Shown: positions 9,051 to 17,888 of the stretch, in pieces
Position numbering within the stretch: the first letter of the stretch is position 1
How the letters are laid out: each line of letters opens with the position of its first letter
Source: Corynebacterium sp.
GTDB taxonomy: Bacteria; Actinomycetota; Actinomycetes; Mycobacteriales; Mycobacteriaceae
Direction of reading: 5' to 3'
Assembly (NCBI RefSeq): GCF_030532195.1
Contig: NZ_JAUNLP010000002.1
Span: 186,001-250,000, forward strand
DNA: 64,000 nt
Notes under the pieces: model-generated
Told to the model about the DNA's origin: nothing
The model's database searches: none
Seen by the model: only the letters and a program-made list of their open reading frames with translations
Made by a program: the position numbers and the translations under genes

Positions 9051-9056
9051 TAAACT
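9051..9056 (+). promoter_or_regulatory. Probable -10 box for the ctaE-qcrCAB operon
   Basis: TAAACT matches the corynebacterial TANANT -10 pattern. A start near 9063 would leave an untranslated leader of roughly 260 bases before ctaE and would place the structured element at its 5' end. I see no good -35 box. Confidence 0.35.
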
Positions 9057-9059
9057 TGC

Positions 9060-9150
9060 CAAAAGTAGCCGCTGGTTATGGGGGATAACCTGAGACGCAG
9101 ATGCCACCAGGCTGAGAGCACGCTTGCTCGCCAGTGGTAGCGCGGGAAAC
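9060..9150 (+). ncRNA. Candidate structured 5' leader RNA upstream of ctaE (class unknown)
   Basis: By hand folding, a closing helix CCGCT (9069-9073) pairs with AGCG/G (9139-9144). Inside it are a hairpin GGTTAT-GGGGG-ATAACC (9074-9090), a purine-rich linker (9091-9103), and a long hairpin with CCAC/GTGG, GGC/GCC and GAGCA/TGCTC paired around a CGCT loop (9104-9137). This is a three-way junction in a long leader that holds no credible ORF. The linker GAGACGCAGATGCC recalls the c-di-GMP-I linker, but other hallmarks are missing. No energy calculation or alignment was possible. Confidence 0.4.
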
Positions 9151-9323
9151 AAAAACCGGGATTTTCACTCGCGTCGGAAACGACATCGAAAAGTTCCCAA
9201 CAGGGGGAAAAATTAGTGAAATTCTCAGAAACCCTTGTTCACGACCTGGGATTTTAGGAATTTATTCACAAAAACGGGGGTTGCAACGTGACTACTCCTT
9301 AAGAACAGGCCATACTGTTACAT

Positions 9324-9938
9324 GTGACGAGCGCAGTTGATAATCAAGGTATGACAGCACCACGTCGTGCTGCGACACTGAACCGACCAAATATGGTCAG
9401 TGTCGGCACGATTGTGTTCCTGTCTCAGGAATTAATGTTCTTCGCCGGCCTGTTCGCGATGTACTTCGTGTCGCGCGCGAACGGTCAGGGCGAATCGTGG
9501 GATTGGGGTACCGGCCACCTCAACGTCCCGTACGCACTGGTGATCACCGTGATCCTGGTGTCGTCTTCGTTCACTGCCCAGTGGGGCGTGTTCGCGGCCG
9601 AGCGTGGCGACGTTTTCGCACTCCGTAAGTGGTACGCACTGTCGACCGCCCTGGGTGCGATCTTCCTCGTTGGCCAGGCTTACGAGTACTACACCCTGGT
9701 CAGCCACGGTCTGACCATTCAGAACTCCATTTACGGTTCGGTCTTCTTCATCACCACCGGTTTCCACGCAGCCCACGTTCTCGCGGGTGTGCTGGCATTC
9801 GTTGTGGTGCTGATCCGTACCTCTAAGGCGAAGTTCACCCCGGCACAGGCCACTGCTGCCATTGTGGTCTCGTACTACTGGCACTTCGTCGACGTCGTGT
9901 GGATTGGCCTGTTCATCACCATCTACTTCATCCAGTAG
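9324..9938 (+). CDS. ctaE: Cytochrome aa3 oxidase subunit III
   Basis: Five-helix heme-copper oxidase subunit III, 204 residues, part of the plasma-membrane bc1-aa3 supercomplex. The GTG start at 9324 is kept because MTSAV...GMTAPRR matches corynebacterial CtaE N-termini, although there is no clear Shine-Dalgarno. Conserved blocks include [28 protein letters not shown] and [16 protein letters not shown] 5-base inverted repeat (AACAG...CTGTT) sits just before the start codon. It begins the ctaE-qcrC-qcrA-qcrB operon; subunit I (ctaD) is not in the window. Confidence 0.94.
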   Translation: MTSAVDNQGMTAPRRAATLNRPNMVSVGTIVFLSQELMFFAGLFAMYFVSRANGQGESWDWGTGHLNVPYALVITVILVSSSFTAQWGVFAAERGDVFALRKWYALSTALGAIFLVGQAYEYYTLVSHGLTIQNSIYGSVFFITTGFHAAHVLAGVLAFVVVLIRTSKAKFTPAQATAAIVVSYYWHFVDVVWIGLFITIYFIQ

Positions 9939-10013
9939 GCCGTATCGGCCGTCCTTTGTTGAGCACGGCCTACAGCCCATCCACTTTCCACGAACAGTCT
10001 CAAAGGGAAAAAG

Positions 10014-10904
10014 ATGGAAAACACTACCTCCGAAACCAAGGACACCACGTCCTTGGCTGCGGCCCCGAAGTCGAAGGGCCGCCGCAAGATGCGCCGTACT
10101 GCCTCCGGCATTATGGCTATGGCCCTCGCCCTCACCGGCGCGGGTTTCCTCGCGAATGCTCTGACCCCTGATGCACAGACGGCTACTGCCCAGCAGGATG
10201 AAGCCGCACTGATTCAGCAGGGCAAGGAACTCTACGACGTTGCCTGCATCACTTGCCACGGCGCCAACCTTCAGGGCGTTAAGGACCGCGGTAAGTCCCT
10301 GATTGGCGTCGGCGAGGGCTCGGTTTACTTCCAGGTTCACTCCGGTCGTATGCCGATGCTCCGCAACGAGGCTCAGGCAGCCCGTAAGACCCCGCGTTAC
10401 TCCGAAGAGCAGACGCTGGCTATCGCAGCCTACGTCCAGGCAAACGGTGGCGGCGCTGGCATTGTCCGCGACGAAGACGGCTCCATTGCAATGGAGTCCC
10501 TCCGTGGCAAGAACGCTGGCCCGAACGGCGAGCTGGACAAGGCTGACGTTGCCCGCGGTTCCGAACTGTTCCGTCTGAACTGTGCTTCCTGCCACAACTT
10601 CACTGGTCGTGGTGGCGCACTGTCCGGCGGTAAGTACGCACCGGTTCTGGATCCTGCAAATGAGCAGGAGATTTACCAGGCAATGCTGACCGGCCCGCAG
10701 AATATGCCGAAGTTCTCTGACCGCCAGCTCTCCGCTGACGAGAAGAAGGACATCATCGCCTACATCAAGAACGCTAAGGAAACTCCGACCCCAGGCGGTT
10801 GGGGCCTTGGTGGCATCGGCCCGGTTACTGAGGGTCTTGCTATGTGGATTGTAGGCATCGTCGCTCTCGTAGCGGCCGCTCTTTGGATTGGATCCCGCCG
10901 ATGA
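10014..10904 (+). CDS. qcrC: Diheme cytochrome c subunit of the bc1 complex
   Basis: A 296-residue membrane-anchored cytochrome cc. An N-terminal hydrophobic segment (about 31-50) exports the protein. Two covalent heme sites, CITCH (78-82) and CASCH (190-194), mark the tandem cytochrome c domains that replace soluble cytochrome c in actinobacteria and pass electrons straight to oxidase subunit II. A C-terminal helix ([17 protein letters not shown]) anchors it. It is 75 bases after ctaE and its stop overlaps the qcrA start (ATGA). Confidence 0.95.
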   Translation: MENTTSETKDTTSLAAAPKSKGRRKMRRTASGIMAMALALTGAGFLANALTPDAQTATAQQDEAALIQQGKELYDVACITCHGANLQGVKDRGKSLIGVGEGSVYFQVHSGRMPMLRNEAQAARKTPRYSEEQTLAIAAYVQANGGGAGIVRDEDGSIAMESLRGKNAGPNGELDKADVARGSELFRLNCASCHNFTGRGGALSGGKYAPVLDPANEQEIYQAMLTGPQNMPKFSDRQLSADEKKDIIAYIKNAKETPTPGGWGLGGIGPVTEGLAMWIVGIVALVAAALWIGSRR

Positions 10905-12112
10905 GTAATAACAACAACAAGAAGTACAGCTCCGAAGAGCTGTCGAAGATGAGCAATGCGGATCTCGCTCGTCTGGGTGCTGAACTCGATGACGTGACCA
11001 TTGCTTACCGCAAGGAACGCTTCCCGATTGCCAACGACCCGGCTGAAAAGCGCGCGGCACGTGGCGTCGCTATCTGGCTTTCGCTGTCGGTCATTCTTGG
11101 CCTGGCATTCATCGCCATCTACCTCTTCTACCCATGGCACTACAAGGGCCACGGCGAAGAGGGTCTGTGGCTGTACACCATGTACACCCCGCTGCTGGGT
11201 ATCACCCTCGGTGGCTGCATTGTCACCCTGGGTATCGGTGCAGTTAAGTTCACCAAGCGTTTCATTCCGGAAGAGATTTCGGTTCAGCGCCGCCACGACG
11301 GCCCGTCCGAAGAGGTCGACCAGAAGACCATCGTCGCTCTGTTGAACGACTCTTGGCAGACCTCCACCCTGGGGCGCCGCTCCGCTATCAAGGGCCTCCT
11401 GGGCACCGGTGCGGTTCTGGCTGGTATCGGCATGATTCTGCCGATTGGTGGCATGATTAAGAACCCGTGGAAGCCACGCCACGACGTGGACGTCACTGGT
11501 GACGGCACCCTGTGGACCACCGGTTGGACCCTCGTCGAAAAGGGCGAGAAGGTTTACCTGGGTCGCGACACTGGTGCTATCGCTGAAGAGGGTGCAGAGG
11601 GTTACACCACCAAGGGTGTCTCTCGCCTGGTTCGCCTGCGTCCGGAGGACCTGTCCGCTGGCGCAATGGAGACCGTCTTCCCGCTGCCGGAGAAGGACGT
11701 CAACGACGGCGACCGCTACAGCAAGGACGCCGATGTCTACGAGCACCATATGCACTCGATTCACGGTTCCCGCAACTCGGTCATGCTGATTCGTCTGCGT
11801 TCTCAGGATGCTGCTAAGGCAGTCCTGCGCAAGGGTCAGGAAGACTTCCACTACGGCGATTACTTCGCATACTCGAAGATTTGTACGCACATCGGTTGCC
11901 CGACTTCTCTGTACGAGCAGCAGACCAACCGCATTCTGTGCCCATGCCACCAGTCGCAGTTCGATGCACTGCACTACGGCAAGCCGGTCTTCGGCCCCGC
12001 TGCCCGCGCTCTTCCGGAGCTGCCAATCAGCGTTGACGAAGAAGGCTACATGTACGCAAAGGGCAACTTCGTTGAGCCCGTCGGTCCGGCATTCTGGGAG
12101 CGTCAGTCATGA
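10901..12112 (+). CDS. qcrA: Rieske iron-sulfur subunit of the bc1 complex
   Basis: The ATG at 10901 overlaps the qcrC stop by ATGA, giving 403 residues; longer in-frame readings would run into qcrC. Three hydrophobic segments in the first 200 residues fit the actinobacterial three-helix Rieske architecture. Cluster ligands are C328 and H330 in CTHIGC and C347 and H350 in CPCH; C333 and C349 can form the stabilising disulfide. It takes electrons from menaquinol to the diheme cytochrome. Translation is probably coupled on both sides, since the qcrB start overlaps its stop. Confidence 0.95.
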   Translation: MSNNNNKKYSSEELSKMSNADLARLGAELDDVTIAYRKERFPIANDPAEKRAARGVAIWLSLSVILGLAFIAIYLFYPWHYKGHGEEGLWLYTMYTPLLGITLGGCIVTLGIGAVKFTKRFIPEEISVQRRHDGPSEEVDQKTIVALLNDSWQTSTLGRRSAIKGLLGTGAVLAGIGMILPIGGMIKNPWKPRHDVDVTGDGTLWTTGWTLVEKGEKVYLGRDTGAIAEEGAEGYTTKGVSRLVRLRPEDLSAGAMETVFPLPEKDVNDGDRYSKDADVYEHHMHSIHGSRNSVMLIRLRSQDAAKAVLRKGQEDFHYGDYFAYSKICTHIGCPTSLYEQQTNRILCPCHQSQFDALHYGKPVFGPAARALPELPISVDEEGYMYAKGNFVEPVGPAFWERQS

Positions 12113-13737
12113 GCAATCCAACAAAACTAGCAACCGCTGCTAAGAATATGGATGACCGCTACACCCTGTCTGGCGGCATGCGTAAGCAGCTCAACAAGGT
12201 ATTCCCTACCCACTGGTCCTTCCTGCTGGGTGAGATCGCACTCTACTCCTTCGTAGTGCTGCTCTTCTCGGGTGTTTACCTGACTCTGTTCTTCGACCCG
12301 TCCATGTCGAAGGTCATCTACGACGGTGCATACGCACCGCTTAACGGCGTCGAGATGTCTCGCGCCTACGAGACCGCACTGCAGATCTCCTTCGAGGTCC
12401 GCGGTGGTCTGTTCATCCGCCAGGTCCACCACTGGGGTGCTCTCCTGTTCGCCGTGTCGATCATGGCGCACATGTTCCGCATCTTCTTCACCGGCGCATT
12501 CCGCAAGCCGCGTGAAGCTAACTGGGTCATCGGTTCGATCCTGCTGCTGCTGTCTGTGGCAGAGGGCTTCATGGGTTACTCCCTGCCGGACGACCTGCTT
12601 TCCGGTGTTGGTCTGCGTATTATGTCCGCCATCATCATCGGCCTGCCGATCATCGGTACCTGGCTGCACTGGATGATGTTCAATGGCGACTTCCCGGGTG
12701 ACCTGATCATCCCGCGTCTGTACATCGCACACGTGCTGATTCTCCCGGCTCTGCTGCTGGGTCTAATCGCCGCTCACCTGGCTCTGGTCTGGTACCAGAA
12801 GCACACCCAGTTCCCTGGCGCCGGTCGTACCGAGAACAACGTTGTCGGTGTCCGTATTCTGCCGATCTTCGCGGTTAAGTCCGTTTCCTTCGGCCTGATT
12901 ACCTTCGGCTTCCTGGCACTGTTCGCTGGTATCTTCCAGATCAACGCAATTTGGAACCTGGGTCCGTACAACCCGTCGCAGGTCTCCGCTGGTTCCCAGC
13001 CGGATATTTACATGCTGTGGACTGACGGTGCTGCCCGTGTCATGCCGCCGTGGGAGCTCTACCTGGGCAACTACACCATCCCGGCAGTCTTCTGGGTTGC
13101 ACTTCTGTGTGGCATCCTGGTCGTCCTGCTGTTCGCTTACCCGTTCATCGAGGCTAAGATCACGGGCGACACTGCTCACCACAACCTGCTGCAGCGTCCG
13201 CGCGACGTTCCGGTCCGCTCCGGCCTGGGTGCCATGGCTCTGGTGTTCTACACCCTGCTGACCCTGTCCGGTGGTAACGACCTGATTGCTTACCACTTCC
13301 AGATCTCGCTGAACGCTATGACCTGGATTGGCCGCATCGGTCTGATCATCCTGCCTCCGATTGCATACTTCATCACCTACCGAATCTGCATCGGCCTGCA
13401 GCGCTCCGACCGCGCTGTGCTGGAGCACGGCATCGAGACCGGTGTTATCAACCAGCTGCCTGATGGTTCCTTCATCGAGGTCCACCAGCCGCTGGGCCCG
13501 GTCGACGAGCACGGCCACGCCGTTCCGCTCGAGTACCAGGGTGCTTACGTTCCGAAGCAGATGAACGAGCTGGGCGCCGCTGGCCGTCCGGGTCGTGGTA
13601 GCTTCTTCTCCCCGGATTCCCCGGAGATTACTGAAGAGGCAAACCGCATCGAGCAGGAGAACCACGAGCAGCAGACTCAGATGTTCCGCGACCTCGAGGC
13701 TCAGAACGCCGAAGAGCGTCGCCAGCTTGAGAACTAA
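12109..13737 (+). CDS. qcrB: Cytochrome b subunit of the bc1 complex
   Basis: A 542-residue cytochrome b that carries both heme b groups and the menaquinol sites. Helix-rich N-terminal part with [20 protein letters not shown] (heme-ligand histidines) and [19 protein letters not shown] later. The extended C-terminal hydrophilic tail of about 110 residues is typical of actinobacterial QcrB. It starts on ATGA inside the qcrA stop and is followed by a strong terminator, so it closes the operon. Confidence 0.95.
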   Translation: MSNPTKLATAAKNMDDRYTLSGGMRKQLNKVFPTHWSFLLGEIALYSFVVLLFSGVYLTLFFDPSMSKVIYDGAYAPLNGVEMSRAYETALQISFEVRGGLFIRQVHHWGALLFAVSIMAHMFRIFFTGAFRKPREANWVIGSILLLLSVAEGFMGYSLPDDLLSGVGLRIMSAIIIGLPIIGTWLHWMMFNGDFPGDLIIPRLYIAHVLILPALLLGLIAAHLALVWYQKHTQFPGAGRTENNVVGVRILPIFAVKSVSFGLITFGFLALFAGIFQINAIWNLGPYNPSQVSAGSQPDIYMLWTDGAARVMPPWELYLGNYTIPAVFWVALLCGILVVLLFAYPFIEAKITGDTAHHNLLQRPRDVPVRSGLGAMALVFYTLLTLSGGNDLIAYHFQISLNAMTWIGRIGLIILPPIAYFITYRICIGLQRSDRAVLEHGIETGVINQLPDGSFIEVHQPLGPVDEHGHAVPLEYQGAYVPKQMNELGAAGRPGRGSFFSPDSPEITEEANRIEQENHEQQTQMFRDLEAQNAEERRQLEN

Positions 13738-13775
13738 ATCGTCGCGGTAGATATCTACTGCGCTCTCAGTTAAGG

Positions 13776-13824
13776 CCACCCCGCCGACATCCACTTAAAA
13801 GGAATGTTGACGGGGTGGTTTTTT
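13776..13824 (+). terminator. Rho-independent terminator of the ctaE-qcrCAB operon
   Basis: CCACCCCG (13776-13783) pairs with CGGGGTGG (13811-13818), with additional pairing inside the loop, and is followed directly by six T. Confidence 0.85.
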
Positions 13825-13945
13825 ATGCCTTAAAACTCGCGCCACAATCCTTGCAATTTTCTCCGTCGCTTCCCGACCCCTTTGCTCCCCTCATCTGCTC
13901 ATCGCGGATAGCAGAGCTGCTGGCCATCGGTAGTAAAATAGATAC

Positions 13946-15673
13946 ATGTCTACTAGCCCCTCCCCCACTAGCGACGTCTCAGGCAAGGCCACGCAGCTTG
14001 TCGCCAACGGTGTCAATTTCGATTACGAGGCAACGCCGATTCTCCGCGATGTCTCGCTCACGCTTTCCGACGGCGATGTCCTCGGCCTCGTCGGAGACAA
14101 TGGGGCCGGCAAGTCCACCTTGCTCTGGGTGCTCTCGGGTCGTCGGAAGCCCACCAGCGGTACTGTCACGCACGTGGGCACCCGTGTCATTGGCTCTCAG
14201 GAGTTGGAGGCACCGTATGACTCGACGGTGCAAATGCTTATCGATGAAGCGTTAGGCCCTTCCAAGCGCCGTTTGGCGGATCTGGAGGAGGCTGCGGAGG
14301 CCTTGTCTACCGCGGATACTCCAGAGGCGTCAGCAGCCGCCGAGAAGGAGTATTCCAAGATCTTCTCCGATGTCATGGCACACGATGACTGGAACGCCGA
14401 GCACAACGCTGAGATTGTTCTTGACCATCTCGGTCTGACTGGTACCGCACCCGATGGCGCTCCCCTCACCGAGCAGCTGACGACGGAAATCTCCGGCGGT
14501 CAGCGCGCGAGGTTGGGGCTGGCAATTACGCTCATCCGCAAGCCGGAAATTCTGCTTCTCGACGAACCGACTAACCACCTCGATGAGAGAGGTCGCCAGC
14601 TTGTGATTGACACGATTGTCAACCACCCCGGCGTTGTCGTGGTCGCAACGCACGACCGTGATTTTCTCGACGCAGTATGCACCGTCATCGGCGACCTTGT
14701 CCCCGGGCGTCCCGGCATCGGTCTGTTCCGCGGCAACTACTCCGACTACGCGAAGCATCGTCGCCATGAACGCGACCTGTGGGAGCACCAGTGGCGCACA
14801 GAAGAGCATGAGCGTAATCGTCTGGAAGACACCATTGAAACCGGTGCTCGTCAGGTCTCCCCCGGCCGCGACATGACCGATAACAACAAGATGGCCTATG
14901 ACCGCCGTGGTGGTCGCGTGGAGCGCCAAATTGCCCGTCGTGTGCGCTCTGCTAAGCAGCGGCTCGAAGAGCTCCAGGAAGAGGGCGTCGAAAAGCCCCC
15001 AGCGCTCCTTGGCTTTGATGCGCCACTGACGGCGCCGCTGCCGACGAAGCGCGCGGCGTCGGGAAGCGATGAGGACTTCCACATCAAGATGCGCGGCGTT
15101 GTGGTTCCCGATCGGATCCGCGTGGGTTCTTTGACTATTCGCCCGGGTGACAAGGTTGTGATTACCGGTCCGAACGGTGCGGGTAAATCGACGCTGTTTA
15201 AGACGATTATGGGGCAGATTGAGCCTCAGGCCGGCGAGGTTCGTGTCAACGAGGATGCGCGCATCGCAATGTTGGCGCAGGAACAGAATTGGGCTAATCC
15301 CAAGAAGTCCGCTCGCCAGCTCTACGATATGGCGCCTAATCCGCGTGTGCCGCTGGATGATCTCGGTCTGTTGAGTCCTGAGGATGCTAATAGGCCCGTA
15401 GGCGACCTCTCCGTCGGTCAGCAGCGCCGTGTAGCACTCGCGCTAGTTGTGGCGAATCCGCCGGAGATTCTGCTTCTTGACGAGCCGACGAACCATCTGA
15501 GCGTGGATCTCATTGAGCAGGTTCAAGATGCAATTGCCGCAGCAGAGGGCACTATTTTGGTGATTACGCACGATCATCGCATGGTCAATTCGCTAGAGGC
15601 CCGACACCTGCAGGTCAATGAAGGCGAAGTCATTGAGTTGCCCAAGGGCCAGAAGCCAGTGGAATTTGTCTAG
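13946..15673 (+). CDS. ABC-F family ATPase
   Basis: A soluble 575-residue protein with two ABC domains and no membrane segments. Domain 1 has GDNGAGKST, the signature SGGQRARLGLA and LLLDEPTNHLD; domain 2 has GPNGAGKST, VGQQRRVALAL and LLLDEPTNHLS. The charged linker between them (about 265-340) is the arm that reaches the peptidyl-transferase centre in ABC-F proteins. The family covers translation factors (EttA, Uup) and ribosome-protection resistance proteins; the sequence alone does not decide. It is its own transcription unit between qcrB and ctaF, with a terminator on each side. Confidence 0.85.
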   Translation: MSTSPSPTSDVSGKATQLVANGVNFDYEATPILRDVSLTLSDGDVLGLVGDNGAGKSTLLWVLSGRRKPTSGTVTHVGTRVIGSQELEAPYDSTVQMLIDEALGPSKRRLADLEEAAEALSTADTPEASAAAEKEYSKIFSDVMAHDDWNAEHNAEIVLDHLGLTGTAPDGAPLTEQLTTEISGGQRARLGLAITLIRKPEILLLDEPTNHLDERGRQLVIDTIVNHPGVVVVATHDRDFLDAVCTVIGDLVPGRPGIGLFRGNYSDYAKHRRHERDLWEHQWRTEEHERNRLEDTIETGARQVSPGRDMTDNNKMAYDRRGGRVERQIARRVRSAKQRLEELQEEGVEKPPALLGFDAPLTAPLPTKRAASGSDEDFHIKMRGVVVPDRIRVGSLTIRPGDKVVITGPNGAGKSTLFKTIMGQIEPQAGEVRVNEDARIAMLAQEQNWANPKKSARQLYDMAPNPRVPLDDLGLLSPEDANRPVGDLSVGQQRRVALALVVANPPEILLLDEPTNHLSVDLIEQVQDAIAAAEGTILVITHDHRMVNSLEARHLQVNEGEVIELPKGQKPVEFV

Positions 15674-15699
15674 CGTCTGCTCAGTAGGTACCTACACAA

Positions 15700-15743
15700 A
15701 AAGGTCTCTCCCACCAACTGCGTTGTTGGTGGGAGAGACCTTT
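15700..15743. terminator. Bidirectional terminator between the ABC-F gene and ctaF
   Basis: A perfect 19-base-pair stem (15700-15718 with 15725-15743) around the loop TGCGTT, flanked by A-run and T-run. It can stop the ABC-F transcript and the convergent ctaC-ctaF transcript. Confidence 0.88.
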
Positions 15744-15783
15744 CGGTTATCTACGACTGTGTCTCAGCCAGATTGCACTTAGA

Positions 15784-16230
15784 TTAGTGCTTCTCCGGCG
15801 GAGTGATGTACTGAGTGTTGAGCTTCGTGGTAGCCAGGATCAGGATGACAGCACCGAGGACAATCAGCCAGTAGGCCATGAATGCGATGCCGTAGCCCAT
15901 GAGCAGGATGCCCATGGTCATCACGAACGGCCAGATCGAGCTAGCGGAGAAGAAGCCGAGGGTACCAGCGCCGTCAGCGATCTCTGCTTCTTCGAAGTCC
16001 GACGGAGTGATGTCGGAGCGACGCTCAGTGAAGTGGAAGTAACCACCGAGCATCAGGGTCATGAGGGCTGCGATAACCAGACCGGTTGCGCCAGCCCACT
16101 CGAGGCGACCGTGGCTTTCGTTGATGACGTTACCGGTGTCCTGGAGGTACTGCGTGCCGAAAATGTAGACGACAGCCATGAACGCCAGGAACACGGTAAG
16201 TCCGTAGAAGAGCTTTGCTGCAGACTTCAT
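15784..16230 (-). CDS. ctaF: Cytochrome aa3 oxidase subunit IV (actinobacterial type)
   Basis: A 148-residue protein with four hydrophobic segments (LFYGLTVFLAFMAVVYIFG at the N-terminus, then about 45-65, 95-118 and 118-138). It matches the small actinobacterial CtaF subunit of the aa3 oxidase, encoded directly behind ctaC. No redox cofactor is expected; the subunit stabilises the complex. The start lies 35 bases after the ctaC stop, so the two form an operon. Confidence 0.9.
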   Translation of the reverse strand: MKSAAKLFYGLTVFLAFMAVVYIFGTQYLQDTGNVINESHGRLEWAGATGLVIAALMTLMLGGYFHFTERRSDITPSDFEEAEIADGAGTLGFFSASSIWPFVMTMGILLMGYGIAFMAYWLIVLGAVILILATTKLNTQYITPPEKH

Positions 16231-16265
16231 TTGAGAACTTCCTTAAGTTACGAAACTTGGTGTGT

Positions 16266-17441
16266 TTACTTTGCGGTAGCGTTCAGGTCAACCGTGTTAG
16301 CACCGCGGTCACCCATATCGCGGGTGTCGGTACGACCGGAGTTGAACGGCGAAGTGGAGACTGCGAATGCCGGCTCACCGATGTGCTTCAGCGCATCAGC
16401 GTTGGTGGCCTCCGGGTTCTCCTGGCGGAACTTGATGTACTCGGTGAATGCCTCGCGGGAGACAGCACGAATCTCGAAGTTCATCATTGCGTGGTAGGTA
16501 CCACACATCTCGGCGCAACGACCAACGAAGGCGTTCTTAACCTTGGAGCTCGGGTTGTCCTCCGGACGGTTAGCAATCTTGTCCGAGTCAATCTTCTCAA
16601 TCTGGAAGACGCGGTTGGACTTGTTAGCTTCCGGGTGCGGGAAAGCATCGCGCTTGAAGAGGAACTCCGGGACCCAGAAGGAGTGGATCACGTCAGCGGA
16701 AGCGAGGTCGAACTGGATTGCGGTGTCTTCCGGAACAACGAGAACCGGAACCTCTTCGGTGGTACCGAGAGTCTCAATCTCGTCGTAGTGGAGGTAAGAC
16801 AGGCTCTCCTTGGAGAAGCCGTGAACCGGGTGCTGCTTCTGCAGTGCGCGGTCTTCCTCGGACGGAACGTGGTGGCCGCCCTCGGTGAAGAACTGCTCAT
16901 CCTTCGGCTTGTCAATACGACCGTTGTACTCTTCGCCGCCCATCAGGTCAGCGGAGATCTTGCCGTAACCGAACTTCCAGTTCCACTGGAAACCGGTGAC
17001 GTCAACGGTAACCTCTGGCTCCTTATCCAGAGCCGTGACCTTGTCCTGAGTCTGAACGGTGAAGAAGAACAGAGTCATCACGATCAGAATCGGGATAATG
17101 GTCAGGACCAGCTCAACTGGGACGTTGTAAGCGGTCTGACGTGGGAACTCACCCTTACCCTTCTTCTCAGCCTTCTTGGCCGTGAAGTTGGTCATCGAGT
17201 AAATGGTCAAGCCCCAAACGATGATGCCGATAATCCAGGCGGCAACCCAGACCCAAACCCAGAAGTTCCCCATAGCCTGGGCCTCCGGGGTCACGCCTTC
17301 TGGCCAACCAAAGCGGAGCAGCTTGAAAAAGCCATTCTCCGGCGGATTAACGTCACAGCCTGCAAGCAGGGCTGCGCTACCGGCGGCAACGCCGAGGACG
17401 CCGAGCTTACGGGCGACTCCGAACTTTCTACGCTGATTCAC
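16266..17441 (-). CDS. ctaC: Cytochrome aa3 oxidase subunit II
   Basis: I start at the GTG at 17441, with AGGAAGG nine bases upstream, giving 391 residues. The N-terminus is a lipoprotein signal with lipobox LLAGC, followed by two membrane helices (NFWVWVWVAAWIIGIIVWG and VLTIIPILIVMTLFFFTVQ). The extracytoplasmic cupredoxin domain has the CuA ligands in CAEMCGTYHAMM plus the upstream His in IHSFWVPEF. An insertion of about 60 residues before that is the charged loop that docks the diheme cytochrome in actinobacteria. It is divergent from ltsA. Confidence 0.94.
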   Translation of the reverse strand: MNQRRKFGVARKLGVLGVAAGSAALLAGCDVNPPENGFFKLLRFGWPEGVTPEAQAMGNFWVWVWVAAWIIGIIVWGLTIYSMTNFTAKKAEKKGKGEFPRQTAYNVPVELVLTIIPILIVMTLFFFTVQTQDKVTALDKEPEVTVDVTGFQWNWKFGYGKISADLMGGEEYNGRIDKPKDEQFFTEGGHHVPSEEDRALQKQHPVHGFSKESLSYLHYDEIETLGTTEEVPVLVVPEDTAIQFDLASADVIHSFWVPEFLFKRDAFPHPEANKSNRVFQIEKIDSDKIANRPEDNPSSKVKNAFVGRCAEMCGTYHAMMNFEIRAVSREAFTEYIKFRQENPEATNADALKHIGEPAFAVSTSPFNSGRTDTRDMGDRGANTVDLNATAK

Positions 17442-17561
17442 GTGTGTCTGCCTTCCTGATCCACACAATTTTCGATAACCGATTAAGGTTTCGTCCTACC
17501 CAAGCAGAGTAGTCGATTCTTAAGCTTTCTCCACAATAAATATGGTTGTGGGGTGCTCTTG

Positions 17562-17567
17562 AGTATA
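17562..17567 (-). promoter_or_regulatory. Candidate -10 box for ctaC-ctaF
   Basis: On the minus strand TATACT matches TANANT and would start transcription near 17555, about 115 bases before the ctaC GTG. No convincing -35 box is visible. The remaining bases up to ltsA hold no ORF I can support. Confidence 0.35.
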
Positions 17568-17796
17568 TCTGCCCTAATAAAATACTGAGAAAGACCCGCC
17601 TATCGGGGGTGGTAATAACAGTACTCACTCCTAGATAGTGTCCTCAACCCTTTGAATTTTTAATCTCACGAGCCCCGCGCACTGTGCTTCACGACGACTC
17701 CCGGCAACAGTATCCCACCCGTGCGATGACCTTGCTGCCCGCAACTTATCTCGGACACTGATGGTGTCGGCATTCCTCCTTTGCCTCATTAGGCAT

Positions 17797-17802
17797 TAAA
17801 GT
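17797..17802 (+). promoter_or_regulatory. Candidate -10 box for ltsA
   Basis: TAAAGT fits TANANT and predicts a start near 17809, about 80 bases before the ltsA ATG. The leader holds several GGCGCTA/AGCGCTA repeats (17821-17858) that can pair with one another. Confidence 0.35.
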
Positions 17803-17888
17803 AGGTGCAGCATTTGATGGTGGCGCTATCCCAGTGGCGCTACCTGCTAGCGCTACTACCGCCAACTAGAAAGGTGCGCACACGAAGC

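Noticed and set aside
9060..9150. TPP or c-di-GMP-I riboswitch identity for the ctaE leader
   Set aside because: The CTGAGA-like and GACGCA stretches are suggestive, but the TPP 3' core and the GEMM CAAACC strand and GAAA loop are absent.
9134..9340. 68-codon frame in the ctaE leader
   Set aside because: No ribosome site and no family likeness; it overlaps the structured leader and the ctaE start. Treated as non-coding.
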